A stretch of 64,000 nucleotides of DNA, from contig JASEVX010000003.1 in the NCBI GenBank assembly GCA_031761405.1, forward strand, positions 64,780,927 through 64,844,926, in the 5' to 3' direction. Source of the DNA: Serripes groenlandicus (lineage: Eukaryota; Mollusca; Bivalvia; Cardiida; Cardiidae). Under the pieces are notes generated by a model. The model had not been told where the DNA came from. It saw nothing but the letters and a program-made list of their open reading frames with translations, and did no database searches. This document shows, one piece after another, positions 9,744 to 21,056 of this stretch (the first letter of the stretch is position 1; the number at the start of each line of letters is the position of its first letter). Made by a program: the position numbers and the translations under genes.

Positions 9744-9778
9744 GCACAATTTTGATTTTCTTGTTTTGTATTTTGTAG

Positions 9779-9928
9779 GGAGAACGTCACTTAAATAGAG
9801 TTCCTGAAGACAGGCCAATGAAGAATCAAGTTTTCCTCGATAACAAATATGCCACAAGCAAATTCTTACCTGACAGAACACTAAATGAACATTTAGAACC
9901 GTTAAGATTCAACAAAAAGTGGGAATGA
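9779..9928 (+). CDS. Unrecognised 96-aa basic protein, terminal exon
   Basis: After the acceptor TTTTGTATTTTGTAG the exon reads 49 codons and a TGA in the phase left by the exon at 8044-8184: GERHLNRVPEDRPMKNQVFL, then DNKYATSKFLPDRTLNEHLE and PLRFNKKWE. Matching phase, a sensible intron (1594 nt) and even codon use support a real gene. The first downstream AATAAA is near 10545, past two MITEs, so the 3' UTR may contain MITE sequence. Confidence 0.75.
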   Translation, partial: GERHLNRVPEDRPMKNQVFLDNKYATSKFLPDRTLNEHLEPLRFNKKWE

Positions 9929-9998
9929 TCATGACCCTTCTTTGATGGCATTTGTTTGCTCTGTGCATCTGAGGACAATATTGTAACATCTGGACAAT

Positions 9999-10213
9999 TT
10001 AACCCTTTCCCTCATATAGACGCTTTCTGACGCTTCTGCAGCAGACAGTTTTTTGAAAACAAAGTGACAAAAGAAGAAATTGCCTCCTTTTGACACAATG
10101 TTTTCCACTTTTTGTCATAGATTAGCCATTCAGTTATGGAGATTTTTCGATGTTTTGACAAAATGTGTTCAAAGTCGTCTGCTGCAGAATTGTCGTATGA
10201 GGGAAAGGGTTAA
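9999..10213 (+). mobile_element. TTAA MITE M1, complete
   Basis: TTAACCCTTTCCCTCATA to TATGAGGGAAAGGGTTAA are perfect 18-bp ends. The central hairpin is shortened. It lies 70 bp after the stop codon of the 96-aa gene. Confidence 0.95.
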
Positions 10214-10320
10214 ATGTTAACGTGATTCTATTCAGTTCCAGAAGTGGGAAACCAAGTACTGACAGAAAATTCAAAGGAATGTACATGAGAAAAGTAGCTT
10301 TTTATAGTCTGAACCCTTTC

Positions 10321-10536
10321 TTAACCCTTTCCCTCATACGACAATTCTGCAGCAGACGACTTTGAACATATTTTGTCAAAAAATAGAAAATCTCTATAAT
10401 TTAATGGATAACCTATGACTAAAAGTGGTAAACATTGTGGCAAAAGGAGTTTTGAGCAATTTCTTCTTTTGTCACTATGTTTTCAAAAAGCCGTCTGCTG
10501 CAGAGGCGTCAAAAAGTGCCTATATGAGGGAAAGGG
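10321..10536 (-). mobile_element. TTAA MITE M1
   Basis: The left end TTAACCCTTTCCCTCATA is intact and the right end is GAGGGAAAGGGCC, where the TTAA is lost. It is a tail-to-tail neighbour of the copy at 9999-10213. Confidence 0.92.
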
Positions 10537-10689
10537 CCATGTACAATAAATTTGGAAACATCTAGGAAGTATTATGGAACATCCCTCTACATGATAGTAT
10601 GATTATTGAAAGAGTTGAAAACTTGATTGTAAAAGGAAAAAATAAAACTCAATACAAAGTATTCACAATTTTGCCTTTAGCTACAACTT

Positions 10690-11035
10690 TTCAAATGTCG
10701 TCTGCTGCAGAAGGATCAATAAGTGTCCTTATGTGGGTAAGGGAGGGTTAAATGAGCTTTAATTGCAGGCAAAAGTCTAGAGAAGGTGGTGTGAAATGAT
10801 ATTGATATTTACTTTTCCCTTTCCCACATACAACAAATCTGCAGCAGACGACTTTGAAAGCATATTGACAAAAGCCTGAAAAATCTCCATAAAAGATAGC
10901 TTAATTGTTAAATAAAATTGAAAACATTGTGGACATATTAGGTGAAATTGCTCAGCAATTTCAACTTTGACCACAATTTTTTCAAAAGTCGTCTGCTGCT
11001 ATCGCATCAAAATGCGTCTGCAGGTGGGAAAGGGT
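10690..11035 (-). mobile_element. Two M1 copies: a right arm and a full copy
   Basis: 10690-10752 is only a right arm (GTCGTCTGCTGCAG to AGGGTTAA). 10815-11035 is a nearly full copy from CCCTTTCCCACATA to GTGGGAAAGGGTT with the centre GAAATTGCTCAGCAATTTC. Confidence 0.85.
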
Positions 11036-11125
11036 TGTAAAACCCACCTAGATTATATGTCTTGGGTACTCAAAAGAATAGTTTCATCTTCACAATTCTT
11101 TTGAGTACACCAAAATATAAGATTT

Positions 11126-11515
11126 AAGCCATTTCCATGCACAACAAATCTGCAACGAATTACTTTGAACATAAGTTATGTAGGAATAAATATAGAAAAT
11201 CTTTGTAAATGAAAGTTAAATTGTAGGATAGAGCTGAAAATATGGTGAATTAGATTTGTTTTTTCTCCTTTCCTCACAATGTTTTCGAAAGTCATCTGGC
11301 TGCTTTCCTTCATACGACATTTCTGCAGCAGACAACTTTGAACATATTTTGTTAAAAAATAGAAAATCTCTTTAATTGACTATGACTAAAGGTGGCAAAC
11401 ATTGTGACAAAAGGAGAAATTGCTCATTTTGAGCAATTTCTTCTTTTGTCACTTTGTTTCTAAAAGCTGTCTGCTGCAGAGGCGTTGGAAAGTGTTTTTT
11501 TGAGGGAAAGCGTTA
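11126..11515 (-). mobile_element. Two adjacent M1 copies
   Basis: A decayed copy (11126-11296, GCCATTTCCATGCACAACAA) runs directly into a better one (about 11300-11515) with GACATTTCTGCAGCAGACAA, the hairpin GAGAAATTGCTC/GAGCAATTTC and the end GAGGGAAAGCGTTAA. Confidence 0.85.
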
Positions 11516-11598
11516 ATAAGGCAAATAGAAACAAAGCTCTCCCTTAAGCTTCAGAATGAAGAAAAAAATTTTATTAAAAATGTGAAGTGTCTTTTTTT

Positions 11599-12830
11599 TA
11601 GCTCACCTATGCACGAAGTGCAAGGTGAGCTATTGTGATCACATTTTGTCCGGGTTCCGTCCATCGTCAGTTGTGCGTCGTCAACATTTCAGCTTGTTAA
11701 CACTCTACAGGCTACATTTTGCATGAAAGTGTATCAGAACATTCATCTCCATCAAATCTTGGACAAGTTCAAAACTGGGCCATATGAGGTCAAACACGAG
11801 GTCACTAGGTCAAATTGAAGGGAAATCTTGTTAACACTCTGGAAGCCACATTTTCAACTTGAGCATGTTGAAACTTTATCAGAATGTTTGTCCTGATGAT
11901 ATGTAGGCCAAGTTCGAACATGGGTCATGTCGGGTCAAAAAGAAGGTCACTAGGTCAAATTGAAGGAAAATCTTGTTAACACTCCAGAGGCCGCAATTTT
12001 TGCTTCAGCAGTTTGAAATGTTGTCAGAATGTTTGTCTTAAAAATATCTAGGTCAAGTTCGAATATGAGTCATATTGGGTCAGAAACTAGGTCACTAGGC
12101 CAAATTGAAGGGTAATCTTGTTTACACTGTAGAGGACGCATTTTTTGCTACAGCAGCTTGACATTTAATGAGAATGTTTATCTAAATGATATCTAAGCCA
12201 AGTTCGAATATGGATTAAGTAGGGTCAAAAACTAAGTCACTAGGCCAAATTTAAGAAAAATCTTGTTAACACTGGAAGCCACATTTTTGGCTTGAGCATG
12301 TTGAAACTATGTCAGAAAATGTGTCTTAGTGATATCTAGGTCAAGTTCGAATATGGGTCATGTCGGGTCAAAAACTAGGTCACAAGGCCAAATTTAAGTA
12401 AAATCTTGTTAACACTCTGGGAGCCACATGTTTGGTGTGAGCATGATGATACTTTGTCAGAATGTTTGTTGTGATGATATCTAGGCCAAGTTCAAATAAA
12501 GGTCATATCGGGTCTAAAGCTAGGTCACTAGGCCAAATTTAAGGAAAATCTTGTCAACACTCTTGAAACCGCATTTTGAACTTGAGCATGTTGAAACTTT
12601 ACCAGAAAGTTTTTCCTGATGATATCTAGGCCAAGTTAGGGTCATGATATGGGTCATGTCAGGTCAAATTGTTTGGGTTGATCCATGTGATCACTCGCCG
12701 TCCGCTCAAAACTTCTTTAAACAACATTTCCGCTGAAACCACTGGTTTAATTTCAATGTAACTTCACAGGAGTGTTCCTTGGTTTAATAATTGTTCAGAT
12801 AATTAGAAGCCTTTAAGGGTCCTCTTGTTT
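11599..12830 (+). mobile_element. HINE-like element, family A, full length
   Basis: The 5' end AGCTCACCTATGCACGAAGT is the first arm of a hairpin (AGCTCACC...GGTGAGCT). The core has ~155-bp units marked by AAATCTTGTTAACACTCTGG and GGTCACTAGG. The 3' end is GGGTCCTCTTGTTT. The last ~150 bp (from 12690) carry a second leader-like stretch (GTGATCACTCGCCGTCCG), so this is likely a composite or recombinant copy. Confidence 0.82.
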
Positions 12831-12902
12831 GTATTTATAATGAACACTATATAACTATTCCGATACATTGAAGAACATTGCTACCAGGCTGAGGGGCTTT
12901 TT

Positions 12903-13843
12903 AGCTCACCTGAGCTTTGCTCAAGGTGAGTTATTGTGATCGCCTTTTGTCCGGCGTCCGGCGTGCGTCGTGCGTCAACTTCTTCTCCTCAGTAACCAGT
13001 GGGTCAATTTGGATGAAACTTCACAGAAATCATCCTCTCAATGACCTCACCAGAATTCCTTCAAATTTTTGGGATCAATGCAAAATTCTGGTTTCCATGG
13101 CAACGAAACCGAAAAAACTTCAAAATTCTTCTTCTCCCGAATTGGTTGGCAGATTTTCAAATAATTTTGTAGAAATGTTCCTTGGATGACCCTCTATCAG
13201 ATTCCTTCAAGCCGTGTTGATTGGTCGAAAAACATGGCCGCCAGGGGGGGCGGGGCTATTTTGCCTTATATGGCTATAGTGAAAACTTAAAAAATCTTCT
13301 CCTCCGAAAGTGTCAGGCTGATTTTCAAATGATTTTGTAGAAATATTCCTTGGGTGACCCTCTATCAGATTCCTTCAAGCCATGTTGATTGGTCGAAAAA
13401 CATGGCCGCCAGGGGGGGGGGGGGGGGGGGGGGGGGGCTATTTTGCCTTATATGGCTATAGTGCAAACTTAAAAAATCTTCTTCTCCAAAAGTGTCAGCC
13501 CGATTTTCAAATAATTTTGTAGAAATGTTCCTTGGATGACCCACTTTCAGATACCTTCAAGCCATGTTGATTGGTTAAAAAAACATGGCCGCCAGTAGGC
13601 AGGGCTATTTTGCATTATATGGCTATAGTGAAAACTTCAAAAAATCTTCTCCTCCAAAAGTATCTGGCCGATTTTCAAATAATTTTGTAGAAATGTTCCT
13701 AGGGTAACCCTCTATCAGATTCCTTCAAGCCAAGTTGATTGGTCGGAAACTATGGCTGCCAGGGGGCGAGGCTTATATAGCTAAAGTGAAAAAAAAATAA
13801 AAAATCAGGTGAGCGATTCAAGGGCCATCATGGCCCTCTTGTT
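12903..13843 (+). mobile_element. HINE-like element, family D, full length
   Basis: It opens with the hairpin AGCTCACCTGAGC/GCTCAAGGTGAG and TTATTGTGATCGCCTTTTGT. The core consists of ~180-bp units with ACATGGCCGCCAGGGGG and CTTATATGGCTATAGTG. It closes with AATCAGGTGAGCGATTC and the hairpin AGGGCCATCATGGCCCT, then CTTGTTT. An open frame over the first part is an artefact. Confidence 0.85.
13412..13437 (+). repeat. G26 homopolymer
   Basis: Twenty-six consecutive G lie within CCGCCA(G)nCTATTTTG of a family D unit, where other units have 5-10 G. The length could be affected by sequencing error. Confidence 0.85.
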
Positions 13844-13972
13844 TAACTTCTGTTCAAAATTTCTTTAAGCAACATCTCTAAAACCTCTGTGCAAATATTG
13901 ATGAACCTTTAAAAGAATGTTCCTTAGTTGATCGTCCTTCAAATTGTTCAGAGAATTAAATTGGTCCTTTTT
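13844..13972 (+). repeat. Remnant between two family D elements
   Basis: AACTTCTGTTCAAAATTTCT and the following bases resemble the 3' tail of the family A copy (12700-12800). This looks like an older element split or abutted by the family D copies. Confidence 0.5.
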
Positions 13973-14902
13973 AGCTCACCTGAGCTTTGCTCAAGGTGAG
14001 TTATTGTGATCGCCTTTTGTCTTCTTCTCCAAAAGTGTCAGGCCGATTTTAAAATAATTTTGTAGAAATGTTCCTTGGATGACCCTCTATCAGATTCCTT
14101 CGAGCCAAGTTAGTTGATTGGTGAAAAAACATGGCCGCCAGGAGGGCGGGGCTATTTTGCCTTATATGGCTATAGTGAAAACTTAAAAAATCTTCTTCGA
14201 AAGTGTCAGGCCAATTTTTAAATAATTTTGTAGAAATGTTCCTTGGATGACCCTCTATCAGATTCCTTCAAGCCAAGTTGATTAGTCGAATAACATGGCC
14301 GCCAGGGGGGTGGGGGCTATTTTGCCTTATATGGCTATAGTGAAAACTTAAAAAATCTTCTTCTCTCCAAACTGGTTGGCAGATTTTCAAATAATTTTGT
14401 AGAAATGTTCCTTGGATGACCCTCTGTCAGATTCCTTCAAGCCATGTTGATTGGTCGAAAAACATGGCCGCCAGGGGGGCGGGGGCTATTTTGCCTTAGA
14501 TGGCTATAGTGAAAACTTAAAAAATCTTCCTCTCAAAAAGTGTGAGGCCGATTTTCAAATAATTTTGTAGAAAGTTCCTTGGATGACCCTCTATCAGATT
14601 CCTTCAAGCCAAGTTGATTGGTCAAAAAAACATGGCCACCAGGGGGGGGGGTGGGGGGGCGCGCGGGACTATTTTGCCTTATATGGCTATAGTGAAAACC
14701 TAAAAAATCTTCTTTTCCGAAGTGTCAGGCCGATTTTCAAATAATTTTGTAGAAATGTTCCTAGGGTGACCCTCTATCAGATTCCTTCAAGCCAAGTTGA
14801 TTGGTCATAAACTATGGCCGCCAGGGGCGGGGCTTATCATAGCTAAAGTGAAAAAAAAAAAATCAGGTGAGCGATTCCAGGGCCATCATGGCCCTCTTGT
14901 TT
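13973..14902 (+). mobile_element. HINE-like element, family D, full length
   Basis: It has the same 5' hairpin and 3' GGGCCATCATGGCCCTCTTGTTT structure as 12903-13843, with about five core units. The segment after GATCGCCTTTTGT skips part of the leader and goes straight to the core, so there is a small internal deletion. Confidence 0.85.
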
Positions 14903-15251
14903 ATGTAATATAGAGAAATAAATCTTCTTGTCCAAAAGTAAAAAAAAAAAAATGACATATATATGTTCCGCGGGCGACTTGTTTTCTCTAAATAATGCCT
15001 CAAATAACCTTGACAATGGATCAAGTATGACATATTCTTAATTGTGCACACATTTACAAAATTAGACACATGGCAGAGTCTCTATATATCACTCATTAAG
15101 ACCTTGCAAGGGGATAATAAATGTGTCATGCACACTTTAGCTCAAGAATAGCTTGCACAAATATGCAGACTATTTTTGTCCACATTGCTCCCAATTGTAG
15201 TTTTAAGACATGCTGAACAGATATGCAAATGTCGTTCAGTCGCAGTATATG
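14903..15251. other. No recognised feature
   Basis: AT-rich spacer with an A13 run (14941) and a short CATATATATG stretch. No gene or known repeat is recognised. Confidence 0.5.
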
Positions 15252-15385
15252 GGTTGTACCTTTTCCAACATATGCACATCTGGGTAATAATTATATAGAG
15301 GTGAAATTAATTGCTCATTATAATGTTTTCAAAAGCCGTTTTCTGCAGAGATATCAAAAAACGTTTACATGTTGGAAAGGGCTTG
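15252..15385. mobile_element. Short TTAA-type MITE derivative
   Basis: The ends CCTTTTCCAACATATG and ACATGTTGGAAAGGGC are inverted repeats. Inside are GTGAAATTAATTGCTC and GTTTTCAAAAGCCGTTTTCTG. It is an internally deleted M1 relative. The open frames across 15223-15628 run through it and are not genes. Confidence 0.75.
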
Positions 15386-15744
15386 GACTGCTAATACGGG
15401 GAAGAGAAACGAGTGCAAAAAGCTATATAGCGCTATAATATGCTTGTCATTCTTATCGATCGATATTCCCCATTATCTGTAGAAGAACTATCTACCCACT
15501 TATCGAGGTTTATGTACACAAACAGTTTTTGTAAAGACGACAAGCAATTGGCTCTTATCGCACTTGTTTCTCTTACACTTATTAGTAGTCCAAGGAAAGG
15601 GTTTAGTCCAAGTATATGGGTTAATTAAGTGAATTTAACATTCCAATTTCAAAAATCCAGGACTATTTATACCGATGCCGTACACTGAATGCTGATGCAC
15701 CTTGATCAGTTATTAGTCCCCTACTGAAGATCGGTTTGGGGTCT
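15386..15744. other. No recognised feature
   Basis: A non-repetitive stretch; I see no splice-bounded coding sequence or repeat family. Confidence 0.45.
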
Positions 15745-16855
15745 ATAGGTTTGGTCAATTCTGTCTGTCTGTCCGTCTGTCAGTCCCACTTGTCGGGCCC
15801 GCATCTTAATCATGCATCATAGGATTTGAAAGAAACTTGGCTCAAGCGTTCACCATGATGAGGCGGCGTTTCATGCACAAGACCCAGGCCCAGGACCCAT
15901 ATTTCAACCATGTATCATAGGATTTCAAAGAAACTTGGGACAAACGTTCACCATCATGAGGCGGCATGTCGCACACAAGACCCAGGCCTGTACCTCAAAT
16001 GTCAGGTCACACTTATAGTTCAAAGGTCAAATAAGTACTGTTTGATAGGACTACCTTGTCCAGCTCACATCTTAACCATGCATCATAGGATTCCCAAGTT
16101 ACTTGGCACACATGTTCACCTCAAAGGTCAAGGTCACACTTAGAGGTCAAAATGAGTACTGTTTGATAGGACTGTACCTTGTCCAACCTGCATCATAGGA
16201 TTTCCATAAAACTTGGCACAAACGCTCACTATGATGAGGCAGTGTGTTGCTCTCAAGACCCAGGCCTGTACCTCAAATGTCGAACTTAGAGGTCAAAATG
16301 AGTATTGTTTGTTGTCCAGCCTGCATCTCAACCATGCATCATACGATTCCGAAGTAACTAGTCGCACATGTTCTCCATCATAAGGTGGCATAAGGTGGCA
16401 CAACACCCAGGCCTGTACCTCTAATGTCAAGGTCACACTTAGAGATCAAAGGTCTAAATGAGGAATGTACCTTGTCTGGCCCCCATCTCAACCATGCATC
16501 ATAAGTGTCTCAAGTTAATGGGCACACATGTTCGTGCACAAGACACAGGCCTGTACCTTAAAGGTCAAGGTCACATTTAGAAATCGGAAACCATGCATCA
16601 CAGAAATCCCAAGTTACTGGGCACACATGTTCACCATGATGTGGTGCACAAGACAGGCCTGTACCTCAAAGGTCAAGGTCACATTTAGCAGTCGAAATCG
16701 GAAACCATGCATCACAGAAATCCCAAGTTACTGGGCACACATGTTCACCATGATGAGGTGACATGTGGTGCACAAGACATAGGCCTGTAACTGGAAGGTC
16801 CAGGTCACACTTACAGTTCAAAGGTCGAAATGAGAAATGTTTGATAGGACTGTAT
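15745..16855 (+). repeat. Irregular tandem-repeat element (family H)
   Basis: A (CTGT)n tract (15760-15785) is followed by seven or eight diverged units carrying ACCATGCATCATAGGATT, GGCACACATGTTCACC, AAGACCCAGGCCTGTACCTC and AAGGTCAAGGTCACA. Unit lengths vary from about 95 to 165 bp. The same family runs in reverse at 53335-54290. Short open frames inside are artefacts. Confidence 0.8.
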
Positions 16856-17222
16856 CCAAAATGTATGCAGTGCATTGCTGTTTTTGTCAACAAATGCACA
16901 TACAATACACAATGTGCTGTCCTCGTCCAACAGGGGACTTTTGTATTGCTTGCAATACAACATTAACTTGTTTTCATTTGACTGATTAGTAGAAAGAGAA
17001 CACCTTGATCGCAATTGCCTTATGACTTATTATGCCTCAACTTTTGAAGAGACCTTTTCTAATAGTAGCAACTTACTTATCCTGCACTGAATTCAACGCT
17101 TGTCAAAATTATACTTCAATGTTGTATTTTCTTACTAAATTGATTTTCAAGAATGAAACGCCAGTGGTAATGAGAACAGCTGCAGCCGCAATACCACTTG
17201 TATTCATATTGAATTTGTCAAT
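16856..17222. other. No recognised feature
   Basis: Unique-looking sequence between a family H array and an M1 element. The open frame at 17032-17226 has no clear gene character. Confidence 0.45.
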
Positions 17223-18341
17223 TTAACCCATTCCCACCAACGACAATTCTGCAGCAGGTGGCTTGGAAAACATTGGCAAAAACATGAAAAATCTCCATAA
17301 ACCAGAGTTTAAATGTAAATAGAGTTGAAACATTGTGGCAAAAGGGGCAATTTCTTCTTTTTAGCTCCACTGGCCAGTCAAGCATATGTCATGGCGATTT
17401 GTCTGTTGTGCGTGCGTCAACTTCTCCCTAACCACTTGGCCAATTGGGATGAAACTTCATAGGAAGCATCCTCTCAATGCCCTCTCCAAAATTCCTTCAA
17501 ATTGTTGGATCAATGCAAAATTCTGGTTTCCATGGCAACCGAAAAAAACAAACTTGTGAAAACTTTAAAAATCTTCTCCCCCGAAAGTGTCAGGCCGATT
17601 TTCAAATAATTTTGTAGAAATGTTTCTTGGATGACCCTCTATCCGATTCCTTCAAGTCATGTTGATTGGTCAAAAAACATGGCTGCCAGGGTGCGTGGCT
17701 ATTTTGCCTTTTATGGGTATTATGAAAACTTAAAAAAAGTGTTGGGCCGATTTTCAAACAATTTTGTAGAAATGTTCCTTGGGTGACCCTCTATAAGATT
17801 CCTTCAAGCCATGTTGATTGGTCATAAAACATGGCCGCCAGGGGGTGGGACTATTTTGCCTTCTATGGCTATAGTGAAAATTTAAAAAATCATTCCTCCG
17901 AAACAGTTGGGCCGATTTTCAAATAATGTTGTAGATATGTTCCTTGGGTGACCCTCTATCAGATTCCTTCAAGCCATGTTGATGGGTCATAAAACATGGC
18001 CGCCAGGGGGCGGGGCTATTTTGCCTTCTATGGCTATAGTTAAAACTTAAAAAATCATTCCTCCGAAACAGTTGGGCCGATTTTCAAATAATTTTGCAGA
18101 CATGTTCCTTGGTTGACAATCTATCCAATTCCACCAAGCCATGTTGATTGGTCCTAAAAAATGGCTGCCAAGGGGTGGGTCTTTTAGCCTTAAATTGGCT
18201 TTAGTGAACACTTTAACAATCTTCTCCTCCAAAACTGTGATTGGTAAAGTTTTAAGTTTTGCCTAATTGCAGTGGAGTGATACTGGCCCTCTTATTCACA
18301 ATGTTTTCGAAAGTAGTCTGCTGCAAGTGGGAAAGGGTTAA
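17223..18341 (-). mobile_element. TTAA MITE M1 split by a HINE-like element
   Basis: The left arm runs 17223-17362 (TTAACCCATTCCCACCAACG to GGGGCAATTTCTTCTTTT). The right arm runs 18296-18341 (CACAATGTTTTCGAAAG to GGGAAAGGGTTAA). A family B element sits exactly in the TTTT|(G)TCACAATG stretch of the MITE. Confidence 0.9.
17363..18295 (+). mobile_element. HINE-like element, family B
   Basis: The 5' end AGCTCCACTGGCCAGTCAAG and CATATGTCATGGCGATTTGT matches the start of 25911-26820. The core units share ACATGGCCGCCAGGGGG with family D. The 3' end is GGAGTGATACTGGCCCTCTT. Insertion removed at most one base of the MITE target and left no clear target duplication. Confidence 0.85.
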
Positions 18342-18457
18342 GATTGGCTATTCTACTCCTGGATTATCTCTTCATTCTTGTAAGCTATGGGCAAAGAATT
18401 CCATTTACATAATAATGGCTAAGGCATAGGACCATCATAATATGTATTAGATTTAGG

Positions 18458-18568
18458 TTAACCCTTTCCCACATACAGGCACTTTCTGATGCGTCTGCAA
18501 GCAGACTACTTTTGCCACTTTGTTTTCAATTTGATTCAATAATGAAACTCAAGTTTTTGCAAATTTGT
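18458..18568 (+). mobile_element. M1 left arm, truncated
   Basis: TTAACCCTTTCCCACATACA and GATGCGTCTGCAAGCAGACT, then GCCACTTTGTTTTCAATTTG. It breaks off where the next element's TTTTTAGCTCACC begins, and no right arm is found beyond it. Confidence 0.8.
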
Positions 18569-18572
18569 TTTT

Positions 18573-19985
18573 AGCTCACCTAAGCACGAAGTGCAAGGTC
18601 AGCTTTTGTGATCACTCGCCGTCCGGCGTCCGCTGTCATCGTCAGTCCGTCTGTTAACAATTTCCTACAAATGACTTCTACTAAACTAATCGACAGATTT
18701 CAAAATAACTTCACAGGAATGGTCTTTAGGTGGTCCTCTTTCAAAGAATTTAATTCCAAGTAGAACTTTGGTTGCTGCGGCATCAGAAAAGGGGAACATT
18801 GCCAAATCTTAAAAAATCTTCTTGTCCAAAAGTACTGGCAAATTATTTTGCACAAATGTTCCTTGGGGTACCCTCTACCAAGATTGTTCAAATATTTCCG
18901 ATCCGTTGAAAAACATAGCCACCAGGGGGCGGAGCTTGTTTTCCTTATATGTGCATTGTTAAAACTTTAAAAATCTTCAAAACAACTTTTAAAATCTTGT
19001 TCAAAAGTACTGGCCCGATTTGAACATTATTTTGCACAAATGTTCCTTGGGGCACCCTTTAACAAGATTGTTCAAATAATTCACATCCGTTGAAAAACAT
19101 GACCGCTAGGGGGCGGAGCTTGTTTTCTTATATGTGCATTGTTAAAACTTTAAAAATCTTCTTGTCCAAAAGTACTGGCCCGATTTGAAAATTATTTTGC
19201 ACAAATGTTCCTTGGGGCACCCTCTCCCAAGACTGTTCAAATATTTCCGATCTGTTGAAAAACATAGCCGCCAGGGGGCGGAGCTTGTTTTCCTTAAATG
19301 TGCATTGTTAAAACTTTAAAAATCTTCTTGTCCAAAAGTACTGGCTCGATTTGAAAATTATTTTGCACAAATGTTCCTTGGGGCACCCTTTACCAAGATT
19401 GTTCAAATATTTCCGATCCGTTAAAAAACATGGCCGCCAGGGGTGGAGCTTATTTCCTTATATGTGCATTGTTAAAACTTTAAAACTCTTCTTGTCCAAA
19501 AGTATTAGCCCGATTTGAAAAAACATTTTGCACAAATGTTCCTTTGTTGAAAAACATGGCCGCTAGGGGACGAGTCTTGTTTTCCTTATAATTATGTGCA
19601 TTGTTAAAACTTTAAAAATCTTCTTGTCCAAAAGTATTGGCCCGATTTGAAAACCATCTTGCACAAATGTTCCTTGGGGCACCCTCTATCAAGAGTGTTC
19701 ATATTTTTCCGATCCGTAGAAAAACATGGCCACCAGGAGGCGGAGCTTGTTATCCTTATATGTGCATTGTAATATCTTTAGAAGGCTTTTTTTTCAACTG
19801 TAATGACTCGAATTAAAGATAATTTGGCACAAATATTCCTTTGGGAACATTCTTCCAAGATTGTTCAAATTAATCAGATCCATTGAAAAACATGGCCGCC
19901 AGGTGCGGGTCTTGTTTTCCTTATATGTGCATTGTAAAATCTTTAAAAATCTTCATGTCCAAAATCACCTGCCTGATTTAATCAA
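18573..19985 (+). mobile_element. HINE-like element, family F, 3' truncated
   Basis: The 5' hairpin AGCTCACCTAAGCACGAAGT is followed by about eight units of ~155 bp with ACATGGCCGCCAGGGG, CTTATATGTGCATTGTTAAA and TCTTCTTGTCCAAAAGTA. The expected 3' GGCCCTCTTGTT is absent. A separate 3' end of this family is at 24300-24486. Confidence 0.8.
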
Positions 19986-20336
19986 AGCGCTGAAGGCACT
20001 GAATTTGTTTGGGTACATACAACTGTTCAAACATTTGCGTTTGCATAGATGTGTGATTTATAAACTATGCATTGTTTATAAATATTACAACTTCGGGTAA
20101 AAGAATAAATGACGCATCCGTTAAAATTAAATGCCATTTTAGTTGTCTATAAAAATAAATTATGAGACATACATGTGAATTATTATATTTATTTCCAAGT
20201 TTCAAAAGACATGTAAAACAAATGGATAACCATTATGGCCCCGACTCACTCATCTAAGTATTTACCAATTTTTGTTACAAAAAAAATCACAATTGACCAA
20301 AGGTTTTCTAAAATCTTACTCAAAAGCTTCCTGTTT
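19986..20336. other. No recognised feature
   Basis: AT-rich spacer between two repeat elements; nothing supported. Confidence 0.45.
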
Positions 20337-21013
20337 AACAAGAGATTTTTCAAGTTTTCACTATAGCCATATAAGGCCAAATAGCCCTGCCCCCTGGCGG
20401 CCATGTTTTTCGACCAATCAACATGGCTTGGAGGAATCTGATAGATGGTCTCCCAATGAACATTTCTACAAAATGAATTGAAAATTGGCCAAACACTTTC
20501 GGAGGAGAATATTTTTCAAGTTTTTACTATAGCCATATTAGGCAAAAAAGCCCCGCCCGCTGGCGGCCATGTTTTTCGACCAATCAACTTGGCTGGAAGG
20601 AATCTGATAGAGGGTCACCCTAGGAATATTTCTACAAAATTATTTGAAAATCGGCCTGACACTTTTGGAGGAGAAGATTTTTTTGAGTTTGCACTATAGC
20701 CATATAAGGCAAAAAGTTCCGCTCCCTGGCGGCCAAGGAACACTTCTTTAAAATAATTTGAAAATCTGCCAACCAGTTTGGTAGAAGAAGAATTTTAAAG
20801 TTTTTATTTTCGTTGCCATGGAAACCATAATTCTGCATGAATCCCAAACATTTGAAGGAATTCTGGTGAGGTCAATGAGAGGATGCTTTCTGTGAAGTTT
20901 CATCCCAATTGACCCACTCGCTACTGAGGAGAAGATGTTGACGGACGACAGACGCCGGACAAAAGGAGATCACAATAACTAACTTTCAGCACTTCGTGCT
21001 CAGGTGAGCTAAA
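20337..21013 (-). mobile_element. HINE-like element, family D, internally deleted near 3' end
   Basis: It begins AACAAGAG (the 3' terminus in reverse) but jumps straight to ATTTTTCAAGTTTTCACTAT, so the GGCCAT hairpin and GATTCGCTCACC segment are missing. It ends with CACTTCGTGCTCAGGTGAGCTAAAAA, of which the last part is the 5' hairpin. Open frames at 20272-20847 run through core units. Confidence 0.82.
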
Positions 21014-21056
21014 AAGAAACATCTATCCAAATGAAAGAGTAATTAAAATCATGTAG

